64,000 bases of DNA from Spongilla lacustris (Eukaryota; Porifera; Demospongiae; Spongillida; Spongillidae). Where the stretch lies: the NCBI GenBank assembly GCA_949361645.1, contig OX442428.1:3397847-3461846 (forward strand). The letters are read 5' to 3'. The notes beneath the pieces were generated by a model. That model was not told where the DNA came from. It searched no databases and saw only the letters and a list, made by a program, of their open reading frames with translations. Position 1 is the first letter of the stretch. Each line of letters starts with the position of its first letter. Positions 62,001 to 64,000 of this stretch are shown in pieces. The position numbers were made by a program, and so were the translations under genes.

Positions 62001-62298
62001 TTAGATTTAATATACCATTGAATGGTTTATGATAAACCATGTTAAACCATAAGTGTTATTTCCACACTGAGATATTCAAAGTAGGTATACTATCATTAAA
62101 ATCATAATAACGACTTTTAATAATTAAACCATTACTAGTTAGTAAATCTAGATACATATGGATAGTATGCCTGAGTGTATTAGATTTAATTTACCATTAA
62201 ACCATTTTGTATCGTAAGTGTTATTTCCACACTGAGATAGGCATACTATCATTTAAATCATAATAACGACTTTTAATAATTAAACCATTACTAGTTAG
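47084..62298 (-). repeat. Satellite array, orientation B, second part
   Basis: About 85 monomers continue the array in phase from before PLE-2. Higher-order structure is strong. Blocks at about 50.12-52.0 kb and 53.14-55.03 kb repeat at an offset of 3023 bp (17 monomers), sharing rare variants such as AGTCCAGATACA and GTCTACAATTATT. The block 54.985-57.24 kb repeats 36.27-38.525 kb at an offset of 18,717 bp. The last monomers (after about 61.7 kb) are more diverged and the array stops at ACTAGTTAG. Confidence 0.97.
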
Positions 62299-64000
62299 AA
62301 AAGTGAAGCTATATGCTTCATGCTTTATATCGAGTGAAGCTCTATGCTCATTGCTGTACATGAATTTCAGCGTTATGCTCATTACTATAAGTAGAATGAA
62401 GCTTTATGGTTAATGCTGTACAAGAAGTGAAGCTTTATGCTCTGTGTTATACATGGAGTGAAGCATCATGCTCATTAATATACATGGAGTGAAGATTGAT
62501 GCTCATTTTTATACATGGAGTGACACTTTGCGCTCATTGTTATACATGGAGTGAAGCTTTATGCTCATTGCTATACATGCAGTGAAACTTTATGCTCAAT
62601 GCTTTAGAACGAGTGAAGTTATATGCTCATTGCTATGCAAGGAGTGAAGCGATATGTTGATTGTTGTACATGGATAAAGCATTATGCTCATTTCTATACA
62701 TGGAGTGAAGCTATATGCTCATTGCTATACATGAATTGAAGTGTTATGCTCATTGCTATACAAGGAGTGAAGCTATATGCTCATTGCTATACATGTAGTG
62801 AAGTTTTAAGCTCCTTCCTATACATGGTGTGAAGCTTTGCGCTCATTGTTATACATGGAGTGAAGTTTTATGCTCATTGCTATACATGGAGTGAAGCTTT
62901 ATTCTCAATGCTTTACCAGGAGTGAAGCTATACGCTCATTGCTATACAAGGAGTAAATCGATATGTTCATTGCAGTACATGAAGTGAAGCATTATGCTCA
63001 TTTCTACACAAGGAGTGACGCTTTATGCTCATTACTACAAATGAAGTAAAGCGTTATGCTCATTGCTATACATGTAGTGAAGCTTTCGGCTCAATGCTAT
63101 ACATGGAGTGAAGGTATATGCTCATTGCTATACATGGAGTGAAGCTTTATACTCAATGCTATTAAAGGAGTGAAGTATCATGCTCTTTGCTATACATGGA
63201 GTGACGCTTTGTACTCATTCCTATACATGGAATTAAGGTTTGCGCTCATTGTTATACATGGAGTGAAGCTTTATGCTCATTGCTATACATGCATTGAAGC
63301 TTTATGCTCAATGCTTTACAAGGAGTGAAGCTATATGCTCATTGCTATACAAGGAGTGAAGCGATATGTTCATTGCTCTACATGGAGTGAAGCATTATGC
63401 TCATTTCTATACATGGAGTGACGCTTTATGCTCATTGCTATGCAAGGATTGAAGCTATGTGCTCATTGCTATACATGGAGTGAAGAGTTATGCTCATTGC
63501 TATACTTTGAGTCAAGTTCTAGGCTCAATGCTAAACAAGAAGCGAAGCTATATGCTCATTGCTATACATGGAGCGAAGCATTAGGCTCCTTACTATACAT
63601 GGAGTGAAGCACTATGTTGAATGCTAATCAAGGAGTGAAGTATTATACTCTTTGCTATACATGTAGTGAAGCTTTATGCTCCTTGCTATACATGGAATGA
63701 AGCTTTATGCGCATTACAATAGTTGGAGTGATGCTTTTTCTCATTGTTACACATGGAGTGAGGCTTTATGCTCATTCGTTAAAATGGAGTGAAAATTTAT
63801 GCTCATTTGTATACCTGGTGGGATGCGTAATGCTCGGAGTGAAGCTTTATGCTCATTGCTATATATGGAGTGAAGTTTAATGCTCATTGCTATACATGGA
63901 GTGAAGCTTTTGTGCCCATTGCTATACATGGAGTTGATAAACATGGAGTGAAGCTGTATGCTTGTTGCTTTAGCTTTTGTGCCCATTGCTATACATGGAG
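62299..64000 (+). repeat. 31-bp tandem repeat array
   Basis: About 55 degenerate units of 31 bp with consensus parts GAGTGAAGCTTTATGCTCATT and TGCTATACATG; for example, AGCGAAG recurs at 63541 and 63572. It continues past the window end. The sequence is unrelated to the 179-bp satellite and the junction is abrupt. The minus-strand open frame at 63747-63986 is a by-product of the repeat. Confidence 0.95.

Noticed and set aside
21320..62298. CRISPR array
   Set aside because: Contiguous whole-monomer repetition of about 179 bp with no spacers, in animal DNA; it is a satellite.
63747..63986. 79-codon minus-strand frame with repeating HKASL-like motifs
   Set aside because: Product of the 31-bp tandem repeat (93 bp is three units); not a gene.

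Overview
This is eukaryotic, almost certainly animal, genomic DNA: short GT-AG introns, a seven-exon seven-transmembrane receptor gene with a Frizzled-like cysteine-rich domain, microsatellites, many classes of transposable element and a very large AT-rich satellite. The mix of Ginger1, hAT, THAP-type, Ty3/Gypsy and Penelope-like elements suits an early-branching marine invertebrate (sponge- or cnidarian-like), but the sequence alone does not name the species. There is one assembly gap of exactly 200 N.

Layout. (1) 1-9.3 kb is nested transposable elements. A Ginger1-type DNA transposon (1651-7950) has long complex inverted repeats ending TGTC...GACA and a perfect 4-bp target duplication CCGG. 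It carries an intron-containing integrase-like transposase (4183-6564) followed, across an apparent one-base frame break, by a Ulp1-type protease plus PHD finger (6572-7255). Its left inverted repeat is split by further insertions, including a hAT element (2379-3953) with the 8-bp duplication TTCTGCAG. Beyond it lie a decayed exon of a transposon-associated protein (8118-8355) and a frameshifted THAP zinc-finger pseudogene on the minus strand (8838-9255).
(2) 9.36-16.13 kb holds the one convincing host gene, a class-F-like receptor. All seven coding exons splice in frame to 578 codons plus stop. Intron 1 contains a decayed copy of the TM1 exon, and the long intron 4 contains a minus-strand Ty3/Gypsy pol fossil.
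(3) 16.1-21.3 kb is sparse: a (CA)n tract, a Ty3/Gypsy reverse transcriptase remnant, a minus-strand retroelement tail, the gap, and a 5'-truncated Penelope-like element (PLE-1).
(4) 21.32-62.30 kb is a satellite array of about 178-180 bp monomers. It runs in one orientation to about 30.925 kb, then switches to the other orientation at a palindromic CATATG for the rest. Both halves show higher-order structure (repeat offsets of 3151, 1243 and 3023 bp, and a longer-range 18,717 bp).
(5) A second Penelope-like element (PLE-2, 42419-47083) sits in the satellite without disturbing monomer phase. Its parts are circularly permuted: RT/GIY-YIG half first, Pro-rich ORF1 half second. The two outer ends meet as a continuous sequence in PLE-1. 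Its RT is broken by a 185-bp MITE.
(6) From 62.30 kb to the window end is an unrelated 31-bp tandem repeat.

The window reads as the edge between a gene-bearing, transposon-rich region and a large heterochromatic, possibly centromeric or pericentromeric, satellite block. The most unusual items are the permuted, satellite-embedded PLE, the orientation switch with separate homogenisation of the two arrays, the nested Ginger1/hAT insertion with both target duplications readable, and the fossil exon copy in the receptor gene.
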